Below are positions 24,041 through 30,692 of a stretch of 31,424 nucleotides of DNA, piece after piece. Positions within the stretch are counted from its first letter, which is position 1; the number at the start of each line of letters is the position of its first letter. A program made the position numbers and the translations under genes. Under the pieces are notes generated by a model. The model had not been told where the DNA came from. It made no database searches and saw only the letters and a program-made list of their open reading frames with translations. Source of the stretch: an uncultured Collinsella sp. (lineage in GTDB: Bacteria; Actinomycetota; Coriobacteriia; Coriobacteriales; Coriobacteriaceae); contig CAAEMX010000061.1 in assembly GCA_900757185.1 (NCBI GenBank), forward strand, positions 1 to 31,424, given 5' to 3'.

Positions 24041-24652
24041 ATGAACCACGTTAAACACGTTATTCCGATGTCCGATTCATCGGTCAGTATTAAGCCTGAG
24101 GATATTCAGCCCACTGTGCTGCCTGATGCATTTATTCAGTCCGAAATCGTGCGCAAACTCAATACGTTGAGTCTACCGCGCTATGACCAGTTGCCCAATG
24201 TGACGCTCTATCGCGACCAGGTTATTGAGTATGTTGCGCTGTGGATGGAGCCGCTGTCCATTTGCGTTGAGCAGCCCGTCATTACGCCATCGATGATCAA
24301 TAACTACGTGAAGGTCGGCCTGGTGCCTGCTCCGGTCAAAAAGCAATATGGCCGCGAGCAGATTGCCCGTCTGATCGCTATTTGCATCTTTAAGCAGGTG
24401 CTACCTATTGCTGCGGTGCAGGCACTCTTTAACATTCAGCGATTGAGCTACGATGCCCCGACGGCCTTCGATTATGTGGTCGATCAGCTCCAGGCATCGA
24501 TTCGTTCGGCGTTTTCCGTCGAGCAGGCGCCGGTTCCCGATACGGCGCATCAGGTAACGCGTGAGTCGCTGCTTGTGCGCAGTGCGGTTTCATCCTTTGT
24601 TTCGAAGGCTTACTTGATGAGCTATCTCAAGTTCAACGGATTTAATAGCTAG
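24041..24652 (+). CDS. DUF1836 family putative DNA-binding regulator
   Basis: 203-aa protein with a DUF1836 domain (about 50-150). It is a MerR-like helix-turn-helix fold containing VITPSMINNYVKVGLVPAPVKKQYGREQIARL, a typical pattern for a winged recognition helix and wing, followed by IAICIFKQVLPIAAVQALF. A C-terminal helical region (about 150-203) may bind ligand or dimerise. No function is assigned to the family in general. GGAGG at 24030-24034 serves ATG 24041; upstream in-frame codons are rejected since they run through the trxB terminator. It is convergent with a DegV gene, and both have the same palindromic motif upstream, so it may regulate both. Confidence 0.8.
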   Translation: MNHVKHVIPMSDSSVSIKPEDIQPTVLPDAFIQSEIVRKLNTLSLPRYDQLPNVTLYRDQVIEYVALWMEPLSICVEQPVITPSMINNYVKVGLVPAPVKKQYGREQIARLIAICIFKQVLPIAAVQALFNIQRLSYDAPTAFDYVVDQLQASIRSAFSVEQAPVPDTAHQVTRESLLVRSAVSSFVSKAYLMSYLKFNGFNS

Positions 24653-24666
24653 CCGACGTATAAAAC

Positions 24667-24704
24667 GGGCGGGACAAAGAGCCATCTGTCGCTTTGTCCC
24701 GCCC
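24667..24704. terminator. Bidirectional terminator between DUF1836 and DegV genes
   Basis: GGGCGGGACAAAG pairs with CTTTGTCCCGCCC (13 perfect pairs) around a 12-base loop. ATATTTTTGC follows on the plus side and GTTTTATA on the minus side. It lies between two convergent stop codons. Confidence 0.9.
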
Positions 24705-24725
24705 ATATTTTTGCTTGGTTGGACT

Positions 24726-25592
24726 TTATTTGCCCGAAGCTACGCCCATGCCGTAGCCGATGATGAGGCCGTGCATCTCGGCGTAATAGGAATCCAGGCC
24801 GTTGCAGGGCATGATGATGGTCTTGGAGCCGGGCCAATGCTCGACTATGCGGTCAGTAAGCGCCTGGGCTCCAGCTTCGTTCTCAACGTGATCGATGATG
24901 ACCTCGCCGCCCGTAAAACCCTCGGCTTCCATGGTGTCGATGATCTTGTTGAGCATCTTCTTTTCGCCACGTGTGTGCCCGACGAGTTCGATTTTACCGG
25001 CCTCACTCGCCGTGCCCAAAATGCGGATATTGAGCTTGTTGGCAATGACGCCGGCTGCCTTAGGGATACGTCCGGCTTTGGCGAGGTTTTCGTAATTGCA
25101 CAAGCTGAAGAGGATTTTGCTGTTCTGCTCAAGGCTATCAAAGTATGCGCAAGCGTCTTCGAATGAGACATTCGGATTGCTTGCAAGATAGCGGTCGAAC
25201 AGCAAGAAAATGAGGTCCATTTTGCCGCCAGCTGCGCGTGAATTGACTAGATGAATCTGTCGGTCGGGCTCCTCGGCAAGAACCATATCGCGAGCCGTGG
25301 CTGCCGCGTTGTAGCTGCCCGACACGCCCTCAGAGATCGGCATGCAGATGGTCTTGTCTGCCAATTTGAAGAGTTCGGCCCACTCCCCTACGCTGGGACA
25401 AGCGCTCGAAGAAGCGTTCGTCTCCGCCTGAACAGCGCAGTTGAGCTCATGTACATCGAGCGAAAGGTCATCGACGAATTCACGCTCCCCCACTCGAATT
25501 TTGAGGGGCGCAAATGCAAAGGTGGTATGGGGCGCGGTCGGTTGCCAATCGCGGAGGTTACAGCTTGAATCGGAGATAAGTGCCCAGCTCAT
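24726..25592 (-). CDS. DegV family fatty-acid-binding protein (FakB-like)
   Basis: 288-aa DegV/FakB protein. The family binds a fatty acid in a deep tunnel and, in Firmicutes, presents it to the kinase FakA. Both ligand-contact segments are recognisable: SSACPSVGEW at 62-71 (Ser and Pro as in the TSQPS loop) and ISEGVSGSYN at 86-95, followed by a RAGRIPK-like AKAGRIPKAAG. No FakA-type kinase is in the window. AAAGGA at 25598-25603 precedes the ATG. A TATAAT -10 (25622-25627, minus) is near a 35-bp palindrome, so expression is probably controlled by a DNA-binding protein. Confidence 0.9.
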   Translation of the reverse strand: MSWALISDSSCNLRDWQPTAPHTTFAFAPLKIRVGEREFVDDLSLDVHELNCAVQAETNASSSACPSVGEWAELFKLADKTICMPISEGVSGSYNAAATARDMVLAEEPDRQIHLVNSRAAGGKMDLIFLLFDRYLASNPNVSFEDACAYFDSLEQNSKILFSLCNYENLAKAGRIPKAAGVIANKLNIRILGTASEAGKIELVGHTRGEKKMLNKIIDTMEAEGFTGGEVIIDHVENEAGAQALTDRIVEHWPGSKTIIMPCNGLDSYYAEMHGLIIGYGMGVASGK

Positions 25593-25647
25593 AGAGGGTC
25601 CTTTCTAATTGTTCCCATACAATTATAGCCTTATTGCTGACCGATTG

Positions 25648-25682
25648 GGCCGCTATCTAGTATTCAAAACTAGATAGCGGCC
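25648..25682. promoter_or_regulatory. 35-bp palindrome upstream of the DegV gene (motif copy 2)
   Basis: GGCCGCTATCTAGT pairs with ACTAGATAGCGGCC (14 perfect pairs) around ATTCAAA. The centre itself is quasi-palindromic (AGTATTCAAAACT). It overlaps the expected -35 region of the DegV promoter, whose TATAAT is at 25622-25627. No T-run follows on the minus strand, favouring an operator over a terminator. It shares 25 of 28 bases with 23975-24002. Confidence 0.75.
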
Positions 25683-25700
25683 TGCACTAAAGGCAAAAGA

Positions 25701-25733
25701 ATGGACCCCATGACTCAAAGTCACGAGGTCCAT
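25701..25733 (-). terminator. Terminator after the NlpC/P60 gene
   Basis: ATGGACCCCATGACT pairs with AGTCACGAGGTCCAT (13 of 15 pairs) around a 3-base loop; on the minus strand TTCTTTTGCCTTT follows. It begins 24 bases after the P60 stop and ends the reverse-strand run that starts at 29575. Confidence 0.75.
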
Positions 25734-25756
25734 ATCCGTTTGCTTTATCTGAATAC

Positions 25757-26884
25757 TTAGTAGCGAACGAAGATATAGTTGTTGTTCATGCCGGCGGCAA
25801 CGGAGCTGATGATAACACCCGTGTTGTAGTCGGAAGCATGAATCATCTGACCACCACCGATGTAAATGCCGGTGTGGTACGAATTGACCACAACGTCACC
25901 GGGCTGCGGATCGGACACACGCGTCCAGCCCATAAAGGTACCCGTGGTGCCCAGGCGGCAATAGCGACCAGTGAGGCAATAGCTAACAAAACCAGAGCAG
26001 TCGAAACTGTTCGGGCCAATTCCGCCCCAGGAATAGGCGCAGCCAAGCTTGCTGTATGCACGCGAGACAACAGAACCGCCATCGACGGACTGGCTCGGAG
26101 CAGAAGGCGTCGGAGCCGGAGGAGGCGTGGAGGGCTGCGGCGTCGGAGCAGGTGTCGGCGTAGGAGCCGGAGTGTTGCCGCCCTGGTTGTTGTTATTGTT
26201 GGTCTGACCACCGTTGTTGGTGTTCTCGGTCGTACCGGCAGTCTCGTTGCTCACCGTGGCCTTCTCGGCAGTACTGGCGTTGATGCCGGCCTGCAGCGCG
26301 GCGTTGGCCTCGGCCTCTGCGGCAAGCTCGGCCTGCAGCTGCGAATCCAGGGAGTTTACGACGTTCTGGGCTTCAGCCTGCTGGGCGTTAAGCTCGTCGA
26401 CCTTCTTTTGCGTGGCGGCGACGTTCTTTTCCTGCTCGGACTGCTTATCGGTGAGCTGCTGCTTAAGCTCCTTGACCTCTTGAATGGTCTGAGCTTGCTT
26501 ATCGGAAACTTTGCCGTAGTAGAACAGACGGTTGAGCATATCGCTCAGATCATCGACACCCGTCAGAACCTGAAGCAGGCTCAGACCGCCGGTTTTGTAC
26601 TCGCCGGCGACATAGGTCGAGAGCTTGGCCTGACCATCGGCGATCTCCTGCTGCTTTTGCGTGATCTCGCCGGCAGTCTGATCGAGCGCCTGCGTCTGCG
26701 TGGCGAGCTCATCGTAAATCTGCTGAGTTTGGGTACCGATCTGCTCGAGCTTCGTACGAGCAGCGGCAAGGTCGGATGCGGTATCGGCGTAGGCAGGAGC
26801 CGCGAGGCCCAAGCCCAAAACACAAGCGAGGGTTGCCGTAGCAGCGCAGCGTGCCATGTTTTTGTGCGTGTTTGCTGTGCGCAT
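25757..26884 (-). CDS. Secreted NlpC/P60 peptidoglycan endopeptidase with N-terminal coiled coil
   Basis: 375-aa exported protein. A signal peptide (1-33, cleavage likely after AYA) leads to a coiled coil (about 35-200, rich in Gln/Lys/Glu heptads) like that of actinobacterial RipA or PcsB. An Asn/Thr/Gly then Pro/Thr/Ala linker (about 210-265) follows, then an NlpC/P60 domain with catalytic Cys296 (FDCSGFV), His337 and His349. It should cut stem peptides of peptidoglycan, probably at division; the coiled coil may hold it inactive until activated. AAAGGA precedes the ATG. It is the last gene of the reverse run, 32 bases after apt. Confidence 0.92.
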   Translation of the reverse strand: MRTANTHKNMARCAATATLACVLGLGLAAPAYADTASDLAAARTKLEQIGTQTQQIYDELATQTQALDQTAGEITQKQQEIADGQAKLSTYVAGEYKTGGLSLLQVLTGVDDLSDMLNRLFYYGKVSDKQAQTIQEVKELKQQLTDKQSEQEKNVAATQKKVDELNAQQAEAQNVVNSLDSQLQAELAAEAEANAALQAGINASTAEKATVSNETAGTTENTNNGGQTNNNNNQGGNTPAPTPTPAPTPQPSTPPPAPTPSAPSQSVDGGSVVSRAYSKLGCAYSWGGIGPNSFDCSGFVSYCLTGRYCRLGTTGTFMGWTRVSDPQPGDVVVNSYHTGIYIGGGQMIHASDYNTGVIISSVAAGMNNNYIFVRY

Positions 26885-26916
26885 GTAGCTTCCTTTCCAG
26901 TAACTAAGGGTAACGG

Positions 26917-27447
26917 CTAGTCCACCGTCACCAGGCTAAAGAGCTCCACATCGTCATTAGACGGCGTGAGCTTCTCGCGCGGGTTGAGAAACGCAAGCTC
27001 AAGGATACAACCGTAACCGACAAGCTTTGCGCCCATATCTCGCACCAGTTTACCTGTTGCCTCGACGGTTCCGCCCGTCGCGACCAAGTCGTCCAGAATC
27101 AACACGGTATCTTTAGAGCTGATAGCGTCGGCATGGATCTCAATTGAATCGGTGCCGTACTCGAGCTCGTAGCTCTGGCTTACGGTCTCGCGCGGCAGCT
27201 TGCCCGGTTTACGTGCGGGAACAAAGCCGGCGCCAAGGGCTACGGCCACCGGTACACCAACCATAAAGCCGCGAGCCTCGGGACCCACGACCTTGGTGAT
27301 TCCCATACCGGCAAAGTGCTCGGCGAGGGCATCGGTCATGGCTTTGAGCGCCTCGGGATTGCCGAAGAGCGGCGTGATGTCTTTAAAGATGACTCCGGGC
27401 TCGGGATAGTCGGGGATGTCGACGATTTGAGATTCGAAGTCGTACAT
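26917..27447 (-). CDS. apt: Adenine phosphoribosyltransferase
   Basis: 176-aa purine salvage enzyme converting adenine and PRPP to AMP. The start IVDIPDYPEPGVIFKDITPL, the PEARGF motif and the PRPP-binding loop VLILDDLVATGGT at 115-127 are characteristic. An in-frame TTG at 27462 is rejected since GAAAGG, the ribosome site for ATG 27447, would lie inside the gene. It sits 40 bases after the MerR gene, probably in one transcript. Confidence 0.95.
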   Translation of the reverse strand: MYDFESQIVDIPDYPEPGVIFKDITPLFGNPEALKAMTDALAEHFAGMGITKVVGPEARGFMVGVPVAVALGAGFVPARKPGKLPRETVSQSYELEYGTDSIEIHADAISSKDTVLILDDLVATGGTVEATGKLVRDMGAKLVGYGCILELAFLNPREKLTPSNDDVELFSLVTVD

Positions 27448-27487
27448 TACATGACCTTTCAATGGGTTGCCGAAACTTCGGCAGCGG

Positions 27488-28366
27488 TTATTTGCCCGCG
27501 GTGGCGGTGCCGGATTGCGAAGGGGCGACGACCTTGAGCGGTTTTACGAGAGAATCCTCGTGCGAAGCCGGAGCGGCTGTCTCTTCGTTTTTGGCCTTGG
27601 TGGACTCGGAGCGAGTGATTTCCTCATCGAGTGCATCGATGTCGGCGTCCTCGACCACGGCGTTGAGCGACTCAAAAACGCGGTTCTTGAGCAGCGCAGT
27701 GTGCACGCCTTCCGTCAGGTCGTGAAGCTTCTTAAACGCACGCTCGAGCTTGGCGTCGCGCTCATCATCGGAAGTATCCATGCCGAGCATGCTCACGAGC
27801 ACCTGCTCAAACATCGAAGACTCGCGGTTTGCCGACGATACGTACTGACGCAGGTTGCGTGGCTCGATATGGAAGCGCGACAGCTCGGAGCAGTAACGGA
27901 TGATCGGAAAATCGCGACCATCGACGAGCTCGCGGTTCTGCGGGCTCTTGATAATGCGGATAAGGTCGTTCTCGGCGAGCGACCGGATAAACGAGATCTC
28001 GACGCCCAGCATATCGGGAATGGTCTCGATGGGATGCAGCTTTTGCTTAGTCTCCTTGGGTTCCGTCTTGAGCGGGACATCGGACAGCAAGCCCACCTCG
28101 TAGGCAAGCGTTGACAGGTCCGTGGCGTTTTCCAAGCGCTGCTTGATCACGTTGAGCGGCATATAGCGGGTCTTCTGCAGGTGCAGGATGACCTCCAGGC
28201 GGTCAACGTCCTCCTTGGAGTACTGACGGTATCCCTTAGGCGTACGATGAGGGGTAATGAGCCCCTCATCTTCTAGAAATCTAATTTTTGAGTTCGAAAG
28301 ATCGGGGTATGCGCCTCGAAGTAGGTTGACGACTTGGCCGATACTCAGATAGTTGCGTTCGGCCAT
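27488..28366 (-). CDS. MerR family transcriptional regulator (FtsR-like)
   Basis: 292-aa MerR-type protein. The winged helix (about 5-75) includes YLSIGQVVNLLRGAYPDLSNSKIRFLEDEGLI and RQYSKEDVDRL; a helical region extends to about 240, then an acidic Ser/Ala/Thr-rich tail. There is no Cys-based metal site. The gene is three bases after a GarA-like FHA gene, the arrangement of Rv1827-Rv1828 in Mycobacterium and of the FtsR locus in Corynebacterium. FtsR controls ftsZ there. Function here is inferred from this context and from the N-terminal similarity. Confidence 0.82.
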   Translation of the reverse strand: MAERNYLSIGQVVNLLRGAYPDLSNSKIRFLEDEGLITPHRTPKGYRQYSKEDVDRLEVILHLQKTRYMPLNVIKQRLENATDLSTLAYEVGLLSDVPLKTEPKETKQKLHPIETIPDMLGVEISFIRSLAENDLIRIIKSPQNRELVDGRDFPIIRYCSELSRFHIEPRNLRQYVSSANRESSMFEQVLVSMLGMDTSDDERDAKLERAFKKLHDLTEGVHTALLKNRVFESLNAVVEDADIDALDEEITRSESTKAKNEETAAPASHEDSLVKPLKVVAPSQSGTATAGK

Positions 28367-28369
28367 GCC

Positions 28370-28804
28370 CTACTCACCGGTTTCGATGCGCTCCGGCGTG
28401 CTCTCGTGGTAGATGAGCGTAAACGTACCGATCTGAACGGAAGAACCGTCGTGCAGCGGGGCCGCGTTGACAATGGCGCCGTCGACCCAGGTGCCATTGA
28501 GTGAGCCCAGATCCTCAATACGGGCGCCCAGGCCCTCACGAATAATGCGTGCGTGGCTGCGCGAAACGGTCATGTCGTTGAGGAAGATGCCATTCGCGGG
28601 ATCGCGGCCGATGGTGGTCACGTCGTCCTCGAGTTCAAAGGCGGCACCAGTCTGCGGACCCTTGACTATGGACAGAACGGGGGCGGTGATGCGCACGTTG
28701 GCCATTAGGTCGGGAACGGTGACGTCGCTAGAAGGCACGCGGAATACGCAGGTAGCGTCAGCAGTCTTATCATTCTGAGGCATATTGTTAACCATGTTGT
28801 CCAT
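28370..28804 (-). CDS. FHA domain protein (GarA/OdhI-like)
   Basis: 144-aa protein with one forkhead-associated domain (about 42-130). The phosphothreonine-binding residues are present: TTIGRDPANGIF (Gly66-Arg67), TVSRSHARI (Ser81, His84) and DLGSLNGTWVDG (Asn103-Gly104). The N-terminal tail has a Thr-x-Val-Phe-Arg motif (Thr18 in ADATCVFR) resembling the phosphorylation site of GarA/OdhI, which switches central nitrogen and carbon metabolism by self-binding. ATG 28804 has TAGGGG five bases ahead; upstream codons to 28837 are rejected. The MerR gene follows after three bases. Confidence 0.88.
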   Translation of the reverse strand: MDNMVNNMPQNDKTADATCVFRVPSSDVTVPDLMANVRITAPVLSIVKGPQTGAAFELEDDVTTIGRDPANGIFLNDMTVSRSHARIIREGLGARIEDLGSLNGTWVDGAIVNAAPLHDGSSVQIGTFTLIYHESTPERIETGE

Positions 28805-28870
28805 GACAACCCCTAACTTATCGCGGACGTGCCGCAAATAATGAACCGTACGTAATCATACCCCAACGAA

Positions 28871-29575
28871 TCAGTCTTCGATTTCGGGGTTAAGAAAGTC
28901 GATGTCCTCGTCCTCGGGATGCGCGAGGGCCTGTTTAATGGCCGCTCCGCCCTTAATGGAGTAGATGACAGCGGTGAGCATGGAGAAGATCACACCGCCA
29001 TACACAAAGAAGATGCCGAGGGGCACCGAGCTTCCGTTGAGACCCGGGAAGGCCGTGAGGGTTGAAGGTAAAAGATGCAGGCCGTCAACAACGGGGAACC
29101 CGAGCAGCATGAGCGAGAAACCGGTCATGAGCAGCGCAGTGGCAATCTTACCGGGAAAGACGACATCGATGGGGCGACGGTGATAATGACGCACGATAAG
29201 CGTGCCGATGCCCAGATAGATATCGCGGCCAATAATGAGCACGCAGACCCAGATGGGCAGCTCTCCGCGAACCACCAGTCCCAGCACGCCGGTGAACAGC
29301 AGCGCACGGTCGCAAATGGGATCCATGACCTTGCCGAGCCATGAGACCGTCTTAGTCATGCGGGCGATCTGGCCGTCCATCCAGTCGGTGGAGGCGGCAA
29401 CGGCATAGATTGCAATGGCGATGACGCGGTTGTTATCCGTCACAAACAGGTACAGAAATACCAGGGTGAGGATCAGGCGCGTAAAGGTGATGAAATTGGA
29501 GATCGTAAAGATCTTATTCGACGGGTAATCGGAAGTGCCGATAAGCTCCTTTTTGATCTTCTTTTTGATGCCCAC
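28871..29575 (-). CDS. CDP-alcohol phosphatidyltransferase (second PgsA-like)
   Basis: 234-aa membrane enzyme of the CDP-alcohol phosphatidyltransferase family. The signature is complete: D64, D67-G68, A71-R72, G81, D85, D89. Flanking hydrophobic helices and a charged C-terminal tail (ending NPEIED) are visible. Start GTG 29575 is preferred to upstream ATGs because GGGGAG lies four bases ahead. The actinobacterial pgsA2-garA-merR neighbourhood is similar. It may make phosphatidylglycerol phosphate, cardiolipin or another phospholipid; the head-group alcohol cannot be told from sequence. Confidence 0.85.
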   Translation of the reverse strand: MGIKKKIKKELIGTSDYPSNKIFTISNFITFTRLILTLVFLYLFVTDNNRVIAIAIYAVAASTDWMDGQIARMTKTVSWLGKVMDPICDRALLFTGVLGLVVRGELPIWVCVLIIGRDIYLGIGTLIVRHYHRRPIDVVFPGKIATALLMTGFSLMLLGFPVVDGLHLLPSTLTAFPGLNGSSVPLGIFFVYGGVIFSMLTAVIYSIKGGAAIKQALAHPEDEDIDFLNPEIED

Positions 29576-29635
29576 AGGACTCCCCCGCTGGTTAACGACA
29601 AAACTTTCGATACTATACCCGTTCCGGCGATGTCT

Positions 29636-29694
29636 ATCCAGCGCAGCCATAGAGAGTCCAGACATGTGGAGGGCGCCTCTGGGCTGCGCTGGAT
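29636..29694. repeat. Hairpin element with 13-bp arms
   Basis: ATCCAGCGCAGCC (29636-29648) pairs perfectly with GGCTGCGCTGGAT (29682-29694). The 33-base interior can add short AGAG/CTCT and TCCA/TGGA stems. It lies upstream of both divergent genes and has no obvious gene to terminate. Confidence 0.7.
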
Positions 29695-29703
29695 TCTGCA
29701 TTT

Positions 29704-29760
29704 GTGTACATCAGCCTCCAAAAGCGACATTTTTCGGCATCTTTGGTGGCTGGTGTACAC
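29704..29760 (+). terminator. Strong hairpin followed by TTTT, without an upstream gene on its strand
   Basis: 19 positions from 29704 (GTGTACATCAGCC...) pair with those to 29760 (...GGCTGGTGTACAC), with one mismatch and one G-U. On the plus strand GTTTTG follows, as in a terminator. The nearest genes are divergent, so its client is unclear; it may be a relic or an RNA element. Confidence 0.55.
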
Positions 29761-29963
29761 GTTTTGATTCGGTGATTACATCGATCGGGAAAGTTGTTGC
29801 TTTAAGCAAATGCGTGCGGGTCGAGATTGGCTGGCGTCAAAAGAGCCCAACGGTCGTTACGGCTTCGTTAGAAACGCGCCCCACCATGGATGGTGAACCC
29901 GAAAGTTAAGGCACGCGGGTACGGTGACTCGGCCCGCACGCCCGGTAGAGAAAGGATAAACCC

Positions 29964-30692
29964 ATGGGTTACATGCTCGAGACGCGCGGGCTCACCAAGC
30001 GCTTCGGCCGCAGCGACCAGGCGCAGGACGCCGTGGCCGACGTGAGCCTTCATATCCGCAAGGGCGAGGTGTACGGGCTGCTCGGTCCCAACGGCGCCGG
30101 CAAGTCGACAACGCTCAAGATGATCTGCGGGATGCTGCGCCCGACGGCCGGGGAGATCCTCTTTGCCGGGCACGCCTGGCGCCGCGAGGACCTCTACGCA
30201 ATCGGCAGCCTCATCGAGGAGGCGCCGCTCTACCCCAACCTCACCGCGCGCGAGAACCTGCGCGTGCGCACCACGCTGCTGGGCCTTCCCGAGAGCCGCA
30301 TAGATGAGGTGCTCGCCGCCGTGGACCTCGCGGACACCGGGAAGAAGCGCGCCGGGCGCTTCTCGATGGGCATGCGGCAGCGCCTGGGGCTCGCGCTGGC
30401 GCTGATCGCCCGGCCACGCCTGCTCGTGCTCGACGAGCCCACCAACGGCCTCGACCCCATCGGCATCGAGGAGCTGCGCGACCAGATCCGCGGCTTCGCG
30501 GCGGCGGGTACGACGGTGATCGTCTCGAGCCACATCCTCTCCGAGGTGCAGCAGATGGCGGACACCATCGGCATCATTTGCGGGGGGCGCCTCGCCTACG
30601 AGGATGCGCTTCGGCCCGGGCAGGACCTCGAGGAACTCTTCATGAGCTTCTGCCGGGAAGGGCGACGGACACGCGGGGAGGTGGCGGCATGA
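29964..30692 (+). CDS. Lantibiotic-immunity-type ABC transporter ATP-binding protein (LanF/BcrA-like)
   Basis: 242-aa ATPase. Walker A GPNGAGKST is at 41-49, signature FSMGMRQR near 133-140, Walker B LLVLDEP at 153-159 and the switch His at 190. In place of the usual Q-loop glutamine it has SLIEEAPLYPNL (Glu84-Glu85), the E-loop reported for LanF immunity ATPases. Together with the small permease downstream it fits LanFE(G), which expels lantibiotics from the membrane for self-protection or resistance. AAAGGA precedes the ATG. Codon use is more G+C-rich than in the genes to the left, consistent with transfer. No lantibiotic precursor gene is seen here. Confidence 0.9.
   Translation: MGYMLETRGLTKRFGRSDQAQDAVADVSLHIRKGEVYGLLGPNGAGKSTTLKMICGMLRPTAGEILFAGHAWRREDLYAIGSLIEEAPLYPNLTARENLRVRTTLLGLPESRIDEVLAAVDLADTGKKRAGRFSMGMRQRLGLALALIARPRLLVLDEPTNGLDPIGIEELRDQIRGFAAAGTTVIVSSHILSEVQQMADTIGIICGGRLAYEDALRPGQDLEELFMSFCREGRRTRGEVAA

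Larger units (their letters stand above)
29576..29963. other. Gene-free interval with two strong hairpins, left of the ABC transporter
   Basis: This 388-base gap between divergent genes has no convincing coding region. A -10-like TATAGT for the minus-strand gene lies at 29612-29617. Hairpins lie at 29636-29694 and 29704-29760. A perfect 13-bp palindrome TTGCTTTAAGCAA (29797-29809) could be an operator. G+C content rises noticeably from about 29870 on. Confidence 0.7.

Noticed and set aside
26097..26210. Repeats in the P60 linker as a DNA repeat element
   Set aside because: They encode a Pro/Thr/Ala linker, normal between coiled coil and NlpC/P60 domains.
25838..26920. 360-codon plus-strand frame opposite the NlpC/P60 gene
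   Set aside because: The minus-strand gene has a signal peptide and catalytic triad; the opposing frame is Arg-rich shadow sequence.
29535..29909. 124-codon plus-strand frame across the start of the pgsA-like gene and the hairpin gap
   Set aside because: It runs through two strong hairpins, lacks a ribosome site and resembles no family.
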